Shown here: piece after piece, positions 7,614 to 19,691 of the stretch
How positions within the stretch are numbered: the first letter of the stretch is position 1
Layout: each line of letters starts with the position of its first letter
DNA from: Candidatus Methylobacter oryzae
Lineage (GTDB): Bacteria; Pseudomonadota; Gammaproteobacteria; Methylococcales; Methylomonadaceae
Direction: 5' to 3'
DNA: 64,000 bases
Assembly (NCBI RefSeq): GCF_003994235.2
Contig: NZ_RYFG02000121.1
Span: 186,001-250,000 of the forward strand
Position numbers and translations under genes: made by a program
The notes under the pieces: model-generated
What the model was told of the DNA's origin: nothing
The model's database searches: none
What the model saw: only the letters and a program-made list of their open reading frames with translations

Positions 7614-9836
7614 TCAAACGCCTAAAGACTGTTCAAACGCTTCCGGCGGCATGGCCTTACCGATCAAGTTGCCCTGGTAAACGCGGCAGCCGTGCCGTTC
7701 CAGGAATTCGCGTTGCTGTTGCGTTTCCACGCCTTCGGCGATGATGTCCATTCCCAGGCTGCCGGCCATGCCGATGATGGTCTGCACAATTACTGTATCG
7801 GTAGGTTTAACGCCAATGTTGTGCACGAAAGATTGATCGATTTTCAATTGATCGAACGGTAGTTGCGCCAGGCACTTCAGCGATGAATAGCCGGTGCCGA
7901 AATCGTCGATAGAGAAGCCGACGCCGATTTCTTTGAGTATTTTTATTTTGTCGATGGTGTCGTCGATGTCGCCGAATATCAGGCTTTCGGCGAATTCGAG
8001 TTTGAGCCGCTCCGCTTTAGCCTCCGATTTTTTCAGCATCGCGCGCACTTGTTCTGCAAAGTTGGGTTGATGGAATTGCCGTGCGCTGACGTTAACGGCA
8101 AGTTGTAAATCGCGGGTTCGTTCATGGTTTTCCCAGCGTTTAAGCTGGGCGCCGGCGGCTTCCAGTACCCACTGCCCGATCGTGAGTATTAAACCGATTT
8201 CTTCGGCCAGCGGAACGAATTCATGCGGCAGGATAAGGCCGCGTTTAGGGTGCTCCCAACGTAACAACATTTCGGCGCCGACGGTTTGTCCGTCATGCCG
8301 TGCCTGACGCTGAAAATAGAGCTTGAATTGGTTTTTTCCCAATGCAAAACGCAAGTCCGCTTCCAGGGCGGCCCGGGCCGTTACCGCTTTTTGCATGTCC
8401 TGGTCGAAGAAACGCAAGGTGTTGCGGCCGGCGGCTTTGGCGCCGTACATGGCTATATCCGCCCGTTTAAGCAGGGTATTTATTTCATGACGGTGATTTA
8501 TAAATAGCGTGATGCCAACGCTCGGCGTGCTTCGGTACTCATGATTGACGAGCCGGTAGGCCTGGTTCAGCGAAGCAATAATTTTCTCGCCAATCGCTTT
8601 GGCTTTGACAGCGGCTTCTTCAACATTCTCGCTCAGTTCTTCAAGCATGATCACAAATTCGTCGCCGCCTTGCCGGGACACGGTATCGCCTTCACGGACG
8701 CAATCTATAAGGCGTTGCGCGACTTGTTGCAGCAATATGTCTCCCATGTCGTGGCCCAGATGGTCGTTAAGCGATTTGAAGTTATCCAGGTCAATGAAGA
8801 GCAGGGCGCCGTATTTCCTGCTACGCGCACTGGCGGCCAGGGCTTGTTGCAATCTGTCCAGCAGCAGCCTGCGATTCGGCAAGGAAGTCAGCGGATCGTA
8901 ATAAGCCAGCAGCTTGATTTCCTCTTCCGAAGCCTTGCGTTCGGATATATCGGTATGTGAGCCGACGTAGTGGGTGACGTTTCCGGCGTTGTCTTTCACG
9001 GCGGTGATAGTCAGCCATTTGGGATAGATTTCGCCGTTCTTGCGTTGATCCCATATTTCACCCTGCCAATACCCGCTACGATGAATGCACTCCCACATTT
9101 CGTCGTAAAAGTTCGCGTCGTGATAGCCGGATTTGAACATCCGAGGTGTTTGACCTATCAGTTCTTCGGCGCTATAGCCGGTAATGTCGGTAAAGGCCCG
9201 GTTGACGCGTAAGATGACATTGTCGGCGTTAGTGATCATGATGCCTTCCTGAACCTCGAAGGCAACGGCGGCGATGCGCAATTCTTCTTCTATCCGCTTG
9301 CTTTCGGTGATGTCGGTCAGCGTGACGCGCAGCAGCGGAGTTTGGTCGTCGGCCGTTACCGGCAGGCAGTCCAGCCGGGCATGAAAGAAGCCATTGCTAC
9401 GTTTCAGCATCAGCTCAGTGATTTTATGCTCCTCTTCGTGCTTTAGTACGTTCTTCAGCAGAAGATAACAGCGGTCGCTGTCTTGAGGGGAGACCAGCTC
9501 GGTGAACGGGTGGTTGATCAGTTTGCCGCGATCTATGCCAAGCAGTCCGGCGGCAGTAAGATTGACCTCGATGATCTTGCCTTCGAGCGTGAGGGTCAGG
9601 TAGCCGACAGGAGCAAACTCATAAAGGCTGAGGTAGCGGTGATGAGATTCTTCCAAGGCTGCACGGGCCTGCTGTAATTCCTCGTTTTGCATCTCCAGCT
9701 CGACCTGGTGTTCACGCAGTTCATGGAGCAGTTTCTCCATCGAATGGGGCAAAGGCTCCGGGCTGCGGGCGCGCCGGTCCACGGCTCCGGTACGTGGCTT
9801 GAATTGTTTATCCAGTTTGGTAGGTTTGTTTTTCAT
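7614..9836 (-). CDS. PAS-PAS-GGDEF-EAL cyclic di-GMP enzyme
   Basis: The protein has 740 residues and no membrane segments. An N-terminal coiled coil (35-65) is followed by PAS domains at about 66-180 and 185-300, each ending in the usual DITES/DISER linker. GGDEF follows at about 308-475 (GGDEF 390-394, I-site REGD upstream), then EAL at about 488-735. The EAL signature is EML (522-524), and DDFGTGYSSL (644-653) and EGVET (701-705) are intact, so metal-binding residues are largely kept and phosphodiesterase activity is plausible. Which activity dominates cannot be told. A GGAG ribosome-binding site precedes ATG 9836. Confidence 0.9.
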   Translation of the reverse strand: MKNKPTKLDKQFKPRTGAVDRRARSPEPLPHSMEKLLHELREHQVELEMQNEELQQARAALEESHHRYLSLYEFAPVGYLTLTLEGKIIEVNLTAAGLLGIDRGKLINHPFTELVSPQDSDRCYLLLKNVLKHEEEHKITELMLKRSNGFFHARLDCLPVTADDQTPLLRVTLTDITESKRIEEELRIAAVAFEVQEGIMITNADNVILRVNRAFTDITGYSAEELIGQTPRMFKSGYHDANFYDEMWECIHRSGYWQGEIWDQRKNGEIYPKWLTITAVKDNAGNVTHYVGSHTDISERKASEEEIKLLAYYDPLTSLPNRRLLLDRLQQALAASARSRKYGALLFIDLDNFKSLNDHLGHDMGDILLQQVAQRLIDCVREGDTVSRQGGDEFVIMLEELSENVEEAAVKAKAIGEKIIASLNQAYRLVNHEYRSTPSVGITLFINHRHEINTLLKRADIAMYGAKAAGRNTLRFFDQDMQKAVTARAALEADLRFALGKNQFKLYFQRQARHDGQTVGAEMLLRWEHPKRGLILPHEFVPLAEEIGLILTIGQWVLEAAGAQLKRWENHERTRDLQLAVNVSARQFHQPNFAEQVRAMLKKSEAKAERLKLEFAESLIFGDIDDTIDKIKILKEIGVGFSIDDFGTGYSSLKCLAQLPFDQLKIDQSFVHNIGVKPTDTVIVQTIIGMAGSLGMDIIAEGVETQQQREFLERHGCRVYQGNLIGKAMPPEAFEQSLGV

Positions 9837-9917
9837 ATAAACTCCATACTGTTATTTAGCGTAGTTCGATAGCTCGGTGTATCCCTTATATTTAAGTGGC
9901 AGATATGGGTTAAGTTT

Positions 9918-9945
9918 CGTTTGAGCAGGCGAGCTGCTCAACTTA
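9918..9945 (-). repeat. Dispersed palindrome (GAGCAG-CTGCTC)
   Basis: An imperfect palindrome between two signalling genes. On the minus strand it reads TTGAGCAGCTCGCCTGCTCA followed by AACGAAACTTAA. Closely similar copies follow pnp at 30562-30592 and, diverged, at 30615-30644. It overlaps no gene and may help end transcription of the CheB-CheR gene's downstream region. Confidence 0.6.
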
Positions 9946-9948
9946 GCT

Positions 9949-12879
9949 TCAGGGTTTGTCGGTAATATTAGTCATCGCCAGTACGATCAATTGAGGGTCG
10001 CCGGTCTGGCTGATGATACTGCGGGCATTCAGCAATATTTTACGATAACCGATAGCCGGAAAATTATGCTCTACCAGATAGTTTTCAAAAGCCTGATTAT
10101 GCGGTAAGACGGTCTCCAATAGATTGCGCAAATCGGGAATATTCCACTGACCGTTGCCCAATTCGTAGATCGGCCGTCCTACAGTCTCTTCAGCGGACAC
10201 TTGAAAGTCTTGATAAAACGAACGGCTGGCAGTCACGACAATTAAGTCGTTATTAAGCACAAGCAGAGGTTCGTGTACCGTTTTGATAATACATTCCGCC
10301 AATAGCTCGGCTTTTTGTTTGGCAATATCCGCGGCGCGTTCGGTGACATTGGTAAAGGTCAGCACGACACCGTCGATCATGTTTTCCAGTGTGCGATAGG
10401 GTTGGACGCGCGCCAGGTAAGAGTTGTCGTTCAAGGTTTTTACTTCACGTTCTATCGGTACTAGGTTATCGAGTACGCTGTGAGCGGCGTCCAATAGGTC
10501 TTCGCCTTTTAGTTCGGGTTTGATGTCGCTCAATGAACGCCCTATATCCGATGCAGCCAGCCGGTAAATATTGGTCGCTTCGCGGGTAAAGCGCCGGATG
10601 GTCATATTTTGATCGAGAAAGATGGTGCCGATATGGATATTGTCGAGCAGGTTTTTCATGTCGTTTTGCATGTCGGCCAATTGCACGATTTTGGCTTGCA
10701 GTTCGGAATTCACGGTAATCAGTTCTTCGTTGATCGATTGCAATTCTTCCTTGGAGGTTTCCAGCTCTTCGTTGGTGGATTGCAATTCTTCATTGGTGGA
10801 TTGCAGTTCTTCGTTAGCGCATTTAAGCTCTTCATTGGATGCGAACTGTTCCTCAATAGTGGCCTGCAAGTTCTCTTTGGTGTAAGCCAACTCGCACTCC
10901 AGTTCCTCGATATGACGCAGCTCATCGGGTTTGGAGGCGCGTTTGTGTTTGCCAGGCGCCGGTTTGCTAGGGTTGGGCTCTATGTCTTGGAAGCTGATCA
11001 GCAGCAGGGGTTGCTGATCGTTTGGATTCGATAGCGGACGCACGCTGAGTAGTATCGGTTGAAAATCGCCGTTGGTTTTGACCGATAGTTCACGGTGTAA
11101 AACAGATGTGTTTTGACTTGCAGTCATAATGGCGGCACGCAATTCTAGTTGCAGTCCTTCCCGGGCCATGTCGACGACGTTAAGGGTGGCAAGGCCGGGC
11201 GCCGGGCGCAGGTATTTGCCGGTTTCTCCGTAAATGTAGAGGATATGGCCTTTGGTATCGGTCACTGCCGCGGCGGGCGCGTAGGATTGCAACAGTATGC
11301 GCCGGGTCAGTTCGGCTAAATTGCTTTCTCCGGTTACTTTGGTAATGTTTTCCTGTGTCTTATGCGTCGATTCTGTCGCCCAGGTCACATTGCTGGCTAA
11401 AACGGCATGGGTTGAGGCGGGGGAGGGGATGGTGCGGTAAAACTTCCACTTGCGATTCAGTGGCGTAAACAGATCGGTATGATTGCCGATACTCTCCGAC
11501 GGGGACAGAAATAATACGCCTCCCGGTTTAAGCGCGTAATGAAAAGCCGGGATCAGGCGGTTTTGCAGTTCCGGTTCCAGGTAAATCATCAGGTTGCGGC
11601 AACTGAGCAGATCGAGTTTGGTAAAAGGTGGATCTTTAATAATGTTTTGAACAGCGAATACGACCATTTCGCGAATTTCCTTTTTTATCCGATAGCCTCT
11701 TTCTTCCTTGACGAAGAAGCGGCGCAGCCTTTCAGGGGTGACGTCGACACTGATGTTGGGCGGGTAGAGGCCGGCTCGGGCGACGGCAATCGTATCTTCG
11801 GAAAGATCGGTGCTGTAGAGCTGCACTTTAATTTCGCGGCGGGATTTATCCATTACTTCGCGCAATACCATCGCAATGGAATAGGTCTCTTCTCCGGTGG
11901 CGCAACCGGCCACCCAAATGCGGAAAACGTAATTATCCGGTTTGTCTGCGAGCAGCGCCGGCAGGATGTCTTGCTTCAGCGTAACGAAAGCTTCCGGATC
12001 TCGAAAGAAATTGGTGACGTTGATCAGCAGTTCTTTGAAAAGCGCTGTTGTTTCGGATGGATGCTCCTTAAGGTAGCGGGCATAAGTTTCCGTGTCTTCA
12101 ATGCCGTTTTGCGACATGCGGCGTTGGATGCGGCGAGTAATGGTGCTTTTCTTGTAGAGCGAGAAATCATGGCCGATAGCGGTACGCAACTGCATCAGGA
12201 TGTGATTGATGCCGCTCAATGCAATCGGCGGCGAGGGAGCGGCCTGGGGAATCTGTGAGAGTATGCCGGATAACAGCACTTCCGGCATTTTTTCCACCGG
12301 CAAGATATGAGTAACATAGCCCGCTTGTATCGCACTGACCGGCATGCCGTCGAATTTTGCGGTGCTTGGTTCCTGGGCCAGTGTGATGCCGCCGGCCCCG
12401 AGGATCGCGCGCAGTCCCAACGTGCCGTCGGTGCCGGTACCGGAAAGAACAATGCCGATGGTTTTTTCTGCCTGATCTTCGGCCAACGAACGGAGAAATG
12501 TATCGATAGGCATGCGCTGGCCGTGTGGCACTGCCGGCAAGGTTAACTGCAAGGCGCCCTTAAAAATGGTCATGTCGCGGTTAGGCGGAATGACGTATAC
12601 GCAGTTAGGTATAACCTGCATTTGATCTTGCGCTTCCAACACCTGCATCGAGGTCGTGCGTTGCAATATCTCGGTCAGGATGCTGGCATGGGTCGGATCA
12701 AGATGGGAGATCAACACAAAAGCCATGCCGGTATCCGCAGGAATATGGTGAAAGAATTGTTCAAGAGCTTCCAGGCCTCCGGCGGAAGCGCCTAAGCCGG
12801 CAATAGGAAAGTTTTCGCTTTGCTTTGGCTGATTTTTTGGATGATTTGATGGAATCGGCTGGGTGTTATTTTGGGTCAT
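9949..12879 (-). CDS. CheB-CheR-PAS chemotaxis-type hybrid
   Basis: A 976-residue fusion. The N-terminal CheB-type methylesterase domain (about 25-205) keeps the catalytic Ser32 (GASAGG), His59 and Asp151 (GTGTDG), but lacks a receiver domain. The CheR methyltransferase follows at about 220-480, with the S-adenosylmethionine motif AGCATGEE, NFFRD and SCRNLMIY. A PAS-like region, then a long coiled coil of iterated NEELQSxxEELE heptads (about residues 680-740), and two further PAS segments to the C-terminus complete it. Family members methylate and demethylate chemoreceptor-like proteins, often with kinase or c-di-GMP partners. No che genes lie nearby, so its partner may be the PilJ-N or PAS proteins next door, but this is inference. 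Confidence 0.92.
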   Translation of the reverse strand: MTQNNTQPIPSNHPKNQPKQSENFPIAGLGASAGGLEALEQFFHHIPADTGMAFVLISHLDPTHASILTEILQRTTSMQVLEAQDQMQVIPNCVYVIPPNRDMTIFKGALQLTLPAVPHGQRMPIDTFLRSLAEDQAEKTIGIVLSGTGTDGTLGLRAILGAGGITLAQEPSTAKFDGMPVSAIQAGYVTHILPVEKMPEVLLSGILSQIPQAAPSPPIALSGINHILMQLRTAIGHDFSLYKKSTITRRIQRRMSQNGIEDTETYARYLKEHPSETTALFKELLINVTNFFRDPEAFVTLKQDILPALLADKPDNYVFRIWVAGCATGEETYSIAMVLREVMDKSRREIKVQLYSTDLSEDTIAVARAGLYPPNISVDVTPERLRRFFVKEERGYRIKKEIREMVVFAVQNIIKDPPFTKLDLLSCRNLMIYLEPELQNRLIPAFHYALKPGGVLFLSPSESIGNHTDLFTPLNRKWKFYRTIPSPASTHAVLASNVTWATESTHKTQENITKVTGESNLAELTRRILLQSYAPAAAVTDTKGHILYIYGETGKYLRPAPGLATLNVVDMAREGLQLELRAAIMTASQNTSVLHRELSVKTNGDFQPILLSVRPLSNPNDQQPLLLISFQDIEPNPSKPAPGKHKRASKPDELRHIEELECELAYTKENLQATIEEQFASNEELKCANEELQSTNEELQSTNEELETSKEELQSINEELITVNSELQAKIVQLADMQNDMKNLLDNIHIGTIFLDQNMTIRRFTREATNIYRLAASDIGRSLSDIKPELKGEDLLDAAHSVLDNLVPIEREVKTLNDNSYLARVQPYRTLENMIDGVVLTFTNVTERAADIAKQKAELLAECIIKTVHEPLLVLNNDLIVVTASRSFYQDFQVSAEETVGRPIYELGNGQWNIPDLRNLLETVLPHNQAFENYLVEHNFPAIGYRKILLNARSIISQTGDPQLIVLAMTNITDKP

Positions 12880-14697
<1,818 letters not shown>

Positions 14698-14698
<1 letters not shown>

Positions 14699-15900
14699 TG
14701 TCGCCTAGAGAAATTTTAGACAATTTGGAGCCGCATTTCACTAAGGGTGGGCGGTTCGAAAAGTATTACGGTCTCTATGAGATGGTCGATACTTTTATTT
14801 ATACGCCAGCCGATGTAACGCGCGGAACCACGCATGTTCGCGATGGTAACGACCTGAAACGGACCATGACTTTTGTGGTCATCGCGACGTTTTTCTGCAT
14901 ATTGATGGCTTTGTATAACACCGGTTACCAAGCTAACTTGGCTATGGCAAAGATGGGCTTGGAACAAGCTCAGGATTGGCGTCGCATCCCGATGATGATC
15001 TTTGGCTACAGCACGATGAACCCGTTTTCTAACTTGGTTCACGGCGCGCTGTATTTCCTGCCTATTTATATCGTCACGCTGGCGGTTGGCGGCGTCTGGG
15101 AAGTCTTGTTCGCAACCGTTCGCGGTCATGAAGTCAACGAAGGCTTCTTGGTGTCGTCGATGTTATACACGTTGATTATGCCGCCCGATATGCCTTTGTG
15201 GCAGGTCGCTTTGGGTATTTCTTTCGGTATCGTTATCGGTAAAGAAGTATTCGGCGGTACCGGTAAAAACTTTTTGAATCCTGCGTTAACAGGGCGAGCG
15301 TTCTTGTATTTCGCTTATCCTGCATCTATTTCCGGCGATTCCGTCTGGGTTGCGGTTGACGGCTATACTGCGGCTACGCCTTTAGGTTTGGCGGCAAATG
15401 GCGGTCTTGATGCGGTTCATGCGGCTAACTACAGCTGGATGCAATCTTTCTTCGGTTTTGAACCGGGATGTCTTGGCGAAACTTCAACATTGGCCATCCT
15501 GATCGGTGCGGCTTTCCTGTTGTATACCAAGGTTGCATCGTATCGCATCATGGGCGGCGTATTTGCTGGCATGGTAGCGACTTCGTTGCTGTTCAATATG
15601 ATAGGCAGCGATAGCAATCATATGTTTGCGATACCCTGGTATTGGCACTTGACGATGGGCGGCTTTGCTTTCGGCATGGTTTATATGGCAACCGATCCTG
15701 TCAGTGCCGCGATGACCGATACCGGTCGTTGGATATTCGGGGGACTGGTCGGGACTATGACGGTATTAATCAGAGTTGTTAATCCGGCGTTCCCGGAAGG
15801 AATTATGCTGGCAATTCTATTTTCCAATATGTTCGCGCCTACGATTGACTATTTTGTCATTCAGGCCAATATCAGAAGAAGGATGAAACGCCATGCATAA
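14698..15900 (+). CDS. nqrB: Na+-NQR subunit B (FMN-carrying membrane subunit)
   Basis: The 400-residue integral membrane subunit carries a covalent FMN and forms much of the Na+ channel. Multiple hydrophobic helices are visible from about residue 60. The flavinylation motif appears as TAAT at 224-227 (after DGY), with Thr227 matching the FMN-linked threonine of Vibrio NqrB. The GKNFLNPALTGRAF loop is conserved. It starts at the nqrA stop and overlaps nqrC by 8 bases. Confidence 0.96.
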
Positions 15901-16816
15901 ATGCGAACAATTTAATAAAATTTGTGCCGCATTGGATAAATGCGAGCATTACCAAAAATTCAAGGTTTACCGGGATAAAGTTCTTGCGTTGGGTAACGAT
16001 AGTTTAGAAAAGACTATTGCTATCGCGGTTGCGCTTTGTTTGGTTTGCGCGGTTTTGGTTTCGTTTTCCGCGGTTGCGTTAAAGCCTCTCCAGGTCAATA
16101 ACAAAGAAGTCGATATGAAGAAGAATATTCTTGATGTAGCTGGCCTGCTTCAAGAAGGCGCTGATATCGATGCCGTGTTTAAAGACAAAATCGAAGCGAA
16201 AATCGTCAACCTGGAAACAGGCGATTATGCCGATGATATAAACGCTGCTGAATACGATCAGCGCAAAGCAGCGAAAGATCCGGCTTTAAGCGTTGCGATT
16301 CCTAAAGAAAAAGATATTGCCCATATCCGGGTAAAGGCTAAATATGCGAAAGTCTTTTTAGTAAAAGAGGCGGGCGCAATCAAGTCGATTATCTTGCCTA
16401 TCAACGGTTACGGATTGTGGTCAACCTTGTACGGATTCCTGTCATTGGATCCCGATGGACAAACCGTGCAAAGTATCAACTTCTATGATCAAGCGGAAAC
16501 TCCGGGGCTGGGCGGCGAAGTCGTTAACCCGAACTGGCGCGCGCTTTGGAAAGGTAAAAAAGTCTATGCGGAAACCGAACAAGGTTCTTTAGAAAAAGGT
16601 GCCATTGAAGGTGCCGAGATCGGTGAGCCTGCATTGAGCTTGATTAAAGGTGTGGTCGATACCAGCAAGCCGGGATCGCAATACCAAGTTGACGGTTTGG
16701 CTGGTGCGTCGTTAACTAGCGCCGGTGTAACCAATTTGGTTAGATACTGGATGAGCAAAGAAGGTTTTGCTCCGTATTTAGCTAAAGTAAGAGCGGTTAA
16801 AGGAGTTCAATCATGA
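15893..16816 (+). CDS. nqrC: Na+-NQR subunit C with N-terminal extension
   Basis: NqrC anchors a periplasmic FMN. The protein has 307 residues, about 45 more than usual. A cysteine-containing extension (Cys4, Cys11, Cys17) precedes the transmembrane helix at 41-63. The start ATG 15893 is supported by an AAGGA ribosome-binding site 8-9 bases upstream. The flavinylation motif is AGAS (270-273) where Vibrio has SGAT, so the FMN acceptor would be Ser273. The other family features ([22 protein letters not shown]) are intact. An ApbE flavin transferase, needed for FMN attachment, is not in the window. Confidence 0.94.
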   Translation: MHKCEQFNKICAALDKCEHYQKFKVYRDKVLALGNDSLEKTIAIAVALCLVCAVLVSFSAVALKPLQVNNKEVDMKKNILDVAGLLQEGADIDAVFKDKIEAKIVNLETGDYADDINAAEYDQRKAAKDPALSVAIPKEKDIAHIRVKAKYAKVFLVKEAGAIKSIILPINGYGLWSTLYGFLSLDPDGQTVQSINFYDQAETPGLGGEVVNPNWRALWKGKKVYAETEQGSLEKGAIEGAEIGEPALSLIKGVVDTSKPGSQYQVDGLAGASLTSAGVTNLVRYWMSKEGFAPYLAKVRAVKGVQS

Positions 16817-17493
16817 GTGAAATTTTAAATGATGAAACCAAAAAGGTACTGACAGAGCCGTTGGTTGATAACAACCCCATTACGTTACAAGTTTTGGGTA
16901 TCTGTTCTGCGCTGGCGGTAACTTCGCAAATGTCGACTTCGCTGATCATGGCATTAGCGTTGACGATGGTAACGGCATGTTCCAGTGCGGCGATTAGTGC
17001 GATCAGGAATCATATTCCCAGCAGTATCCGAATCATCGTGCAGATGACTATTATTGCCTCGCTGGTTATCGTGGTGGATCAAATATTGAAAGCATTTGCT
17101 TATGAAGTCAGCAAGCAATTGTCGGTATTCGTGGGCTTGATTATTACTAACTGTATCGTTATGGGGCGTGCTGAAGGTTATGCGATGAAAAATCCGCCTT
17201 TGGAAAGCTTTATGGACGGTATTGGTAACGGTTTGGGTTACAGCTTGATTTTGATTACTGTGTCCTTTATCAGAGAGTCGTTAGGTTCAGGCAAGTTACT
17301 GGGTATTGAAGTTTTCAAGCTCACTAAAGACGGCGGTTGGTACGATCCTAATGGTCTGATGCTGTTGCCGCCGAGTGCATTTTTCATTATCGGTTTGATT
17401 ATTTGGGGCGTCCGTCAATGGAAACCAAAGCAAGCTGAAAAGGCGGATTTCAAAATCATGTCGATTTCTCACGGTGAAGGAGGGCATCACTAA
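16813..17493 (+). CDS. nqrD: Na+-NQR subunit D
   Basis: A 226-residue membrane protein homologous to NqrE. Cys31 (LGICSALAV) and Cys114 ([11 protein letters not shown]) match the two cysteines that, with two from NqrE, hold an intramembrane [2Fe-2S] cluster. It overlaps nqrC by four bases (ATGA) and nqrE by one, so the operon is tightly coupled. The C-terminal tail is longer and charged. Confidence 0.96.
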   Translation: MSEILNDETKKVLTEPLVDNNPITLQVLGICSALAVTSQMSTSLIMALALTMVTACSSAAISAIRNHIPSSIRIIVQMTIIASLVIVVDQILKAFAYEVSKQLSVFVGLIITNCIVMGRAEGYAMKNPPLESFMDGIGNGLGYSLILITVSFIRESLGSGKLLGIEVFKLTKDGGWYDPNGLMLLPPSAFFIIGLIIWGVRQWKPKQAEKADFKIMSISHGEGGHH

Positions 17494-18101
17494 TGGAAGC
17501 TTATATTAGTCTTTTCATCAAGGCTGTCTTTATCGAAAACCTGGCGCTGTCCTTCTTCTTGGGTATGTGTACGTTTATCGCGGTTTCCAAGAAAATCTCG
17601 ACAGCAATGGGCTTAGGTATTGCGGTTATGATGGTGCAGATTATCACTGTGCCTGCCAATAACTTCATTTACCATGCGTTACTGAAAGAAAATGCGTTGT
17701 CGTGGATGGGCATCACCGGCGTTGATTTAAGCTTTTTGGCGTTGTTAAGCTGTATCGGTGTTATCGCGGCTTTAGTGCAAATCCTGGAAATGATTTTAGA
17801 TAAATTTTTTCCTGCCTTGTACCATGCGTTAGGGATTTTCTTGCCTTTGATCACAGTGAACTGCGCGATTTTAGCGGGCAGTTTGTTCATGATCGAGCGT
17901 GACTACAACTTGCCTGAAAGTGTTGTATACGGCGTAGGCAGCGGTTTCGGTTGGGCGCTGGCTATCACCGTTATGGCCGGGGTGCGCGAAAAACTAAAAT
18001 ACAGTGATATACCTGCTGGTTTGCAAGGTTTAGGTATCACCTTTATTACTGCGGGTCTGATGTCGCTTGGCTTCATGGCTTTCTCTGGAATCCAACTTTA
18101 A
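17493..18101 (+). CDS. nqrE: Na+-NQR subunit E
   Basis: 202 residues with six predicted membrane helices. Cys26 (LGMCTF) and Cys124 (TVNCAIL) are the expected cluster ligands shared with NqrD. The length and the opening [21 protein letters not shown] region are typical. The gap to nqrF is 9 bp. Confidence 0.96.
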   Translation: MEAYISLFIKAVFIENLALSFFLGMCTFIAVSKKISTAMGLGIAVMMVQIITVPANNFIYHALLKENALSWMGITGVDLSFLALLSCIGVIAALVQILEMILDKFFPALYHALGIFLPLITVNCAILAGSLFMIERDYNLPESVVYGVGSGFGWALAITVMAGVREKLKYSDIPAGLQGLGITFITAGLMSLGFMAFSGIQL

Positions 18102-18110
18102 AGGTGCGGC

Positions 18111-19331
18111 ATGCTTGAGATTTTATTAGGGATTATTATTTTCACGGCTTTTGTTATTGCGCTGGTGTTCGTCATTATCGGCGCTAAGAGCAAGCTGGTC
18201 GCTGAAGGGGATGTGGAAATTCTCATTAATGATGAGAAAAAAATTCATGTGCCGGTAGGTTCTAAATTATTAACTGCTTTAGCTGATAATGGTTTATTTG
18301 TTTCATCAGCTTGTGGCGGCGGCGGTACTTGCGGTCAATGCAAGGTGAAAGTCCATTCAGGCGGCGGCGAAATTTTAGCTACTGAATTGAGCCATATCAG
18401 CAAAAGAGAAGCGGCTCACGGTGAGCGTCTTTCTTGCCAGGTTTCGGTTAAACACAACATGAACATTGAAGTCGAAGACAGCGTTTTCGGCGTTAAAAAA
18501 TGGGAATGTACGGTTAAATCGAATAATAACGTTGCTACGTTTATTAAAGAGTTGGTTTTGGAATTGCCGGCAGGCGAGGAAATTAACTATCGTGCAGGCG
18601 GATACATTCAGATTGAATGTCCTCCTCATGTTTCTAAATATAGCGATTTCAATATCGAAGAAAGATTCCATGAAGATTGGAATAAGTACAACTTGTGGCG
18701 TTATGTCTCTACTGTAAAAGAGCCTGCTTTGCGGGCCTATTCGATGGCAAGTTATCCTGAAGAAAAAGAAATCATGCTGAACGTGCGTATTGCGACGCCG
18801 CCTCCTGGTGCGCCGGATAGCGTACCTCCAGGTATCATGTCTTCTTTTATCTTTAACTTGAAGCCAGGCGATAAGTGTATTGTTTCAGGGCCTTATGGTG
18901 AATTCTTCGCTAAAGACACGCAAAATGAAATGATCTTTATCGGCGGCGGCGCAGGTATGGCGCCTATGCGTTCGCATATCTTCGATCAGTTACGCCGGTT
19001 GAAGTCTAAACGCAAAATGACTTTCTGGTATGGTGCTCGCAGCAAACGCGAAATGTTCTATGTAGAGGACTTCGATATGCTGGCTCGGGAAAACGATAAC
19101 TTTGAGTGGCATGTTGCGTTGTCCGATCCGTTACCGGAAGATAACTGGACTGGTTATACCGGCTTTATTCATAATGTGCTTTTCGAAGAATACATTAAGA
19201 ACCATCCGGCTCCGGAAGACTGTGAGTTCTACATGTGCGGGCCTCCGGTGATGAATGCTGCGGTCATCAAGATGTTGTTGGATAACGGCGTAGAGCCGGA
19301 AAATATCTTGCTGGACGATTTTGGCGGATAA
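18111..19331 (+). CDS. nqrF: Na+-NQR subunit F (NADH-oxidising)
   Basis: 406 residues. An N-terminal membrane anchor (about 3-24) is followed by a plant-type [2Fe-2S] ferredoxin domain with Cys68, Cys74, Cys77 and Cys109, an FAD domain (RAYSMAS) and an NADH-binding domain ([21 protein letters not shown]). It is the electron entry point: NADH to FAD to the iron-sulfur cluster and on to NqrD/E. All key residues are present. Confidence 0.97.
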   Translation: MLEILLGIIIFTAFVIALVFVIIGAKSKLVAEGDVEILINDEKKIHVPVGSKLLTALADNGLFVSSACGGGGTCGQCKVKVHSGGGEILATELSHISKREAAHGERLSCQVSVKHNMNIEVEDSVFGVKKWECTVKSNNNVATFIKELVLELPAGEEINYRAGGYIQIECPPHVSKYSDFNIEERFHEDWNKYNLWRYVSTVKEPALRAYSMASYPEEKEIMLNVRIATPPPGAPDSVPPGIMSSFIFNLKPGDKCIVSGPYGEFFAKDTQNEMIFIGGGAGMAPMRSHIFDQLRRLKSKRKMTFWYGARSKREMFYVEDFDMLARENDNFEWHVALSDPLPEDNWTGYTGFIHNVLFEEYIKNHPAPEDCEFYMCGPPVMNAAVIKMLLDNGVEPENILLDDFGG

Positions 19332-19388
19332 TAATTCGACCTTCTCTTTCTAGCTTTGTTTTGAATAGAGAGGAAAATGCATCAAACT

Positions 19389-19425
19389 AAACGAGGAGTA
19401 AGGCTTGTCCTGCTCCTCGTTTTTT
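19389..19425 (+). terminator. Terminator between nqrF and nqrM
   Basis: Inverted arms AACGAGGAG (19389-19398 region) and CTCCTCGTT (19413-19421 region) with an additional AGG/CCT pairing near the loop are followed by a run of Ts. It is a strong-looking hairpin and would reduce read-through into nqrM, which has its own ribosome-binding site. Confidence 0.75.
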
Positions 19426-19460
19426 ATTGTCGGCGTTTATAAATTTAAAGAGGTGATACC

Positions 19461-19655
19461 GTGACTTACTTTCTAGTGACTTTTGTGTTCATGGTTATTG
19501 TTATCGTCATAATGGCGATAGGCGTTATTTTTGGTAGGCGTGCTATCAAGGGATCATGCGGCGGTGCGGCAAACAATGGCGATTGTGTTTGTGTGGAAAA
19601 ATGTGATAAAAGAAAGAAGATGGAGGCGGAAGCTCGCTTAAATCAAGGATCGTAG
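19461..19655 (+). CDS. nqrM: Na+-NQR maturation protein NqrM
   Basis: 64 residues: one transmembrane helix (about 3-24), then a cysteine-rich tail with Cys33, Cys42, Cys44 and Cys48. NqrM proteins (DUF539) are required for assembly of Na+-NQR, probably by delivering iron for the NqrD/E [2Fe-2S] centre. The start is GTG 19461 with an AGAGGTG ribosome-binding site 8 bases upstream. It lies directly downstream of nqrF as in other gammaproteobacteria, though here after a terminator. Confidence 0.9.
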   Translation: MTYFLVTFVFMVIVIVIMAIGVIFGRRAIKGSCGGAANNGDCVCVEKCDKRKKMEAEARLNQGS

Positions 19656-19691
19656 ATATATCCACAATAATAAACAACGCAGGAGTTCATT

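Noticed and set aside
11539-12258. 239-codon plus-strand frame inside the CheB-CheR gene
   Set aside because: Antisense to a clear CheR domain, with composition expected of a mirrored frame. No ribosome-binding site or family match.
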